NCBI RefSeq assembly: GCF_004116725.1
Contig: NZ_PDKG01000006.1
Span: 84,289 to 148,288, forward strand
DNA: 64,000 nt
From: Arcobacter sp. CECT 8986
GTDB lineage: Bacteria; Campylobacterota; Campylobacteria; Campylobacterales; Arcobacteraceae
Reading direction: 5' to 3'
Shown: piece by piece, positions 63,857 to 64,000 of the stretch
Position numbering within the stretch: position 1 is the stretch's first letter
Layout of the letters: each line of letters opens with the position of its first letter
Notes under the pieces: model-generated
Databases searched by the model: none
What the model saw: only the letters and a program-made list of their open reading frames with translations
What the model was told of the DNA's origin: nothing
Made by a program: the position numbers and the translations under genes

Positions 63857-64000
63857 TTATTTTTCTAATCTATTCCATTGTGCTGGTCCAGTAGTGTGAA
63901 TAGAAGTACCTTCAGTATCCACAGCAACTGTAACAGGCATATCTTTTACTTCAAATTCGTAAATCGCTTCCATACCCATCTCTTCAAATGCTAATACTTT
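63857..64000 (-). CDS. Class I fumarate hydratase beta subunit, C-terminal end
   Basis: The last 47 codons of a gene that enters from beyond the right edge. The translation contains EMGMEAIYEFEVKDMPVTV and AVDTEGTSIHTTGPAQW, the C-terminal pattern of the Fe-S (class I) fumarase beta domain. It interconverts malate and fumarate, linking to the aspA/frd fumarate block elsewhere in the window. Only this fragment can be judged. Confidence 0.85.
   Translation of the reverse strand, partial: KVLAFEEMGMEAIYEFEVKDMPVTVAVDTEGTSIHTTGPAQWNRLEK

Overview
The window looks like a chromosomal segment of a marine or host-associated Arcobacter-type bacterium (Campylobacterota, Arcobacteraceae). The assignment rests on several signs: AT-rich DNA; the fumarate reductase order frdC-frdA-frdB with Wolinella-type haem ligands; many histidine kinases with an AHQWRQPL-type H-box; an archaeal/cyanobacterial-type CobT; and linked aspA, dcuA and asparaginase genes. 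The genus is an inference from protein character, not from a database search.

Layout. 0-1.7 kb: arsenic genes (arsB cut by the window edge, a gamma-glutamylcyclotransferase-like gene, arsR) with two copies of one 24-bp ArsR-type operator. 1.7-3.9 kb: a TonB-dependent siderophore receptor under a Fur-box-like site. 3.9-5.7 kb: lrgAB divergent from a YheO-type regulator. 5.7-20 kb: an amino-acid and C4-dicarboxylate block, made of a dicarboxylate/amino acid symporter, a two-component system, periplasmic asparaginase, dcuA, aspA, frdCAB and transketolase. Together these can turn asparagine into aspartate, fumarate and then respired succinate. The frdB-aspA gap (13.8-14.3 kb) holds two sibling hairpins that may be small RNAs.

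20-36 kb is a large adhesin locus: a 2321-residue LapA/RTX-type adhesin, a soluble histidine kinase, a WG-repeat lipoprotein, an ankyrin lipoprotein, and a complete type I secretion system (HlyD-type adaptor, LapB-type ABC exporter, TolC with a C-terminal SPOR domain), with a divergent response regulator at its upstream end. 36-41 kb: an AI-2E-family permease and two divergent Cache-type sensor kinases without adjacent regulators of their own. 41.5-48 kb is a second surface-adhesion operon: a filamentous-haemagglutinin/TPS-type exoprotein with no TpsB partner in view, a FecR-domain protein and a CHASE2-GGDEF diguanylate cyclase. tRNA-Cys, tRNA-Ser and tRNA-Leu flank this operon.

48.5-53.7 kb: ilvD, then an htrA-response regulator-sensor kinase operon. 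53.6-60.9 kb: a compact late-cobalamin operon (cobT, marC, cobU, cobS, cobD, a transglutaminase-like gene, cbiP, cbiB, a cysteine-rich gene), preceded by a two-component system paralogous to the one at 7-10 kb. The window closes in the 3' end of a class I fumarate hydratase beta subunit gene. Six histidine kinases and four response regulators in 64 kb mark a lineage rich in sensing. The most novel-looking items are the structured frdB-aspA intergenic region with 16/18 complementarity to the dcuA translation start, the T1SS operon carrying its own kinase and lipoproteins with a SPOR-tagged TolC, and the adhesin-FecR-cyclase operon.
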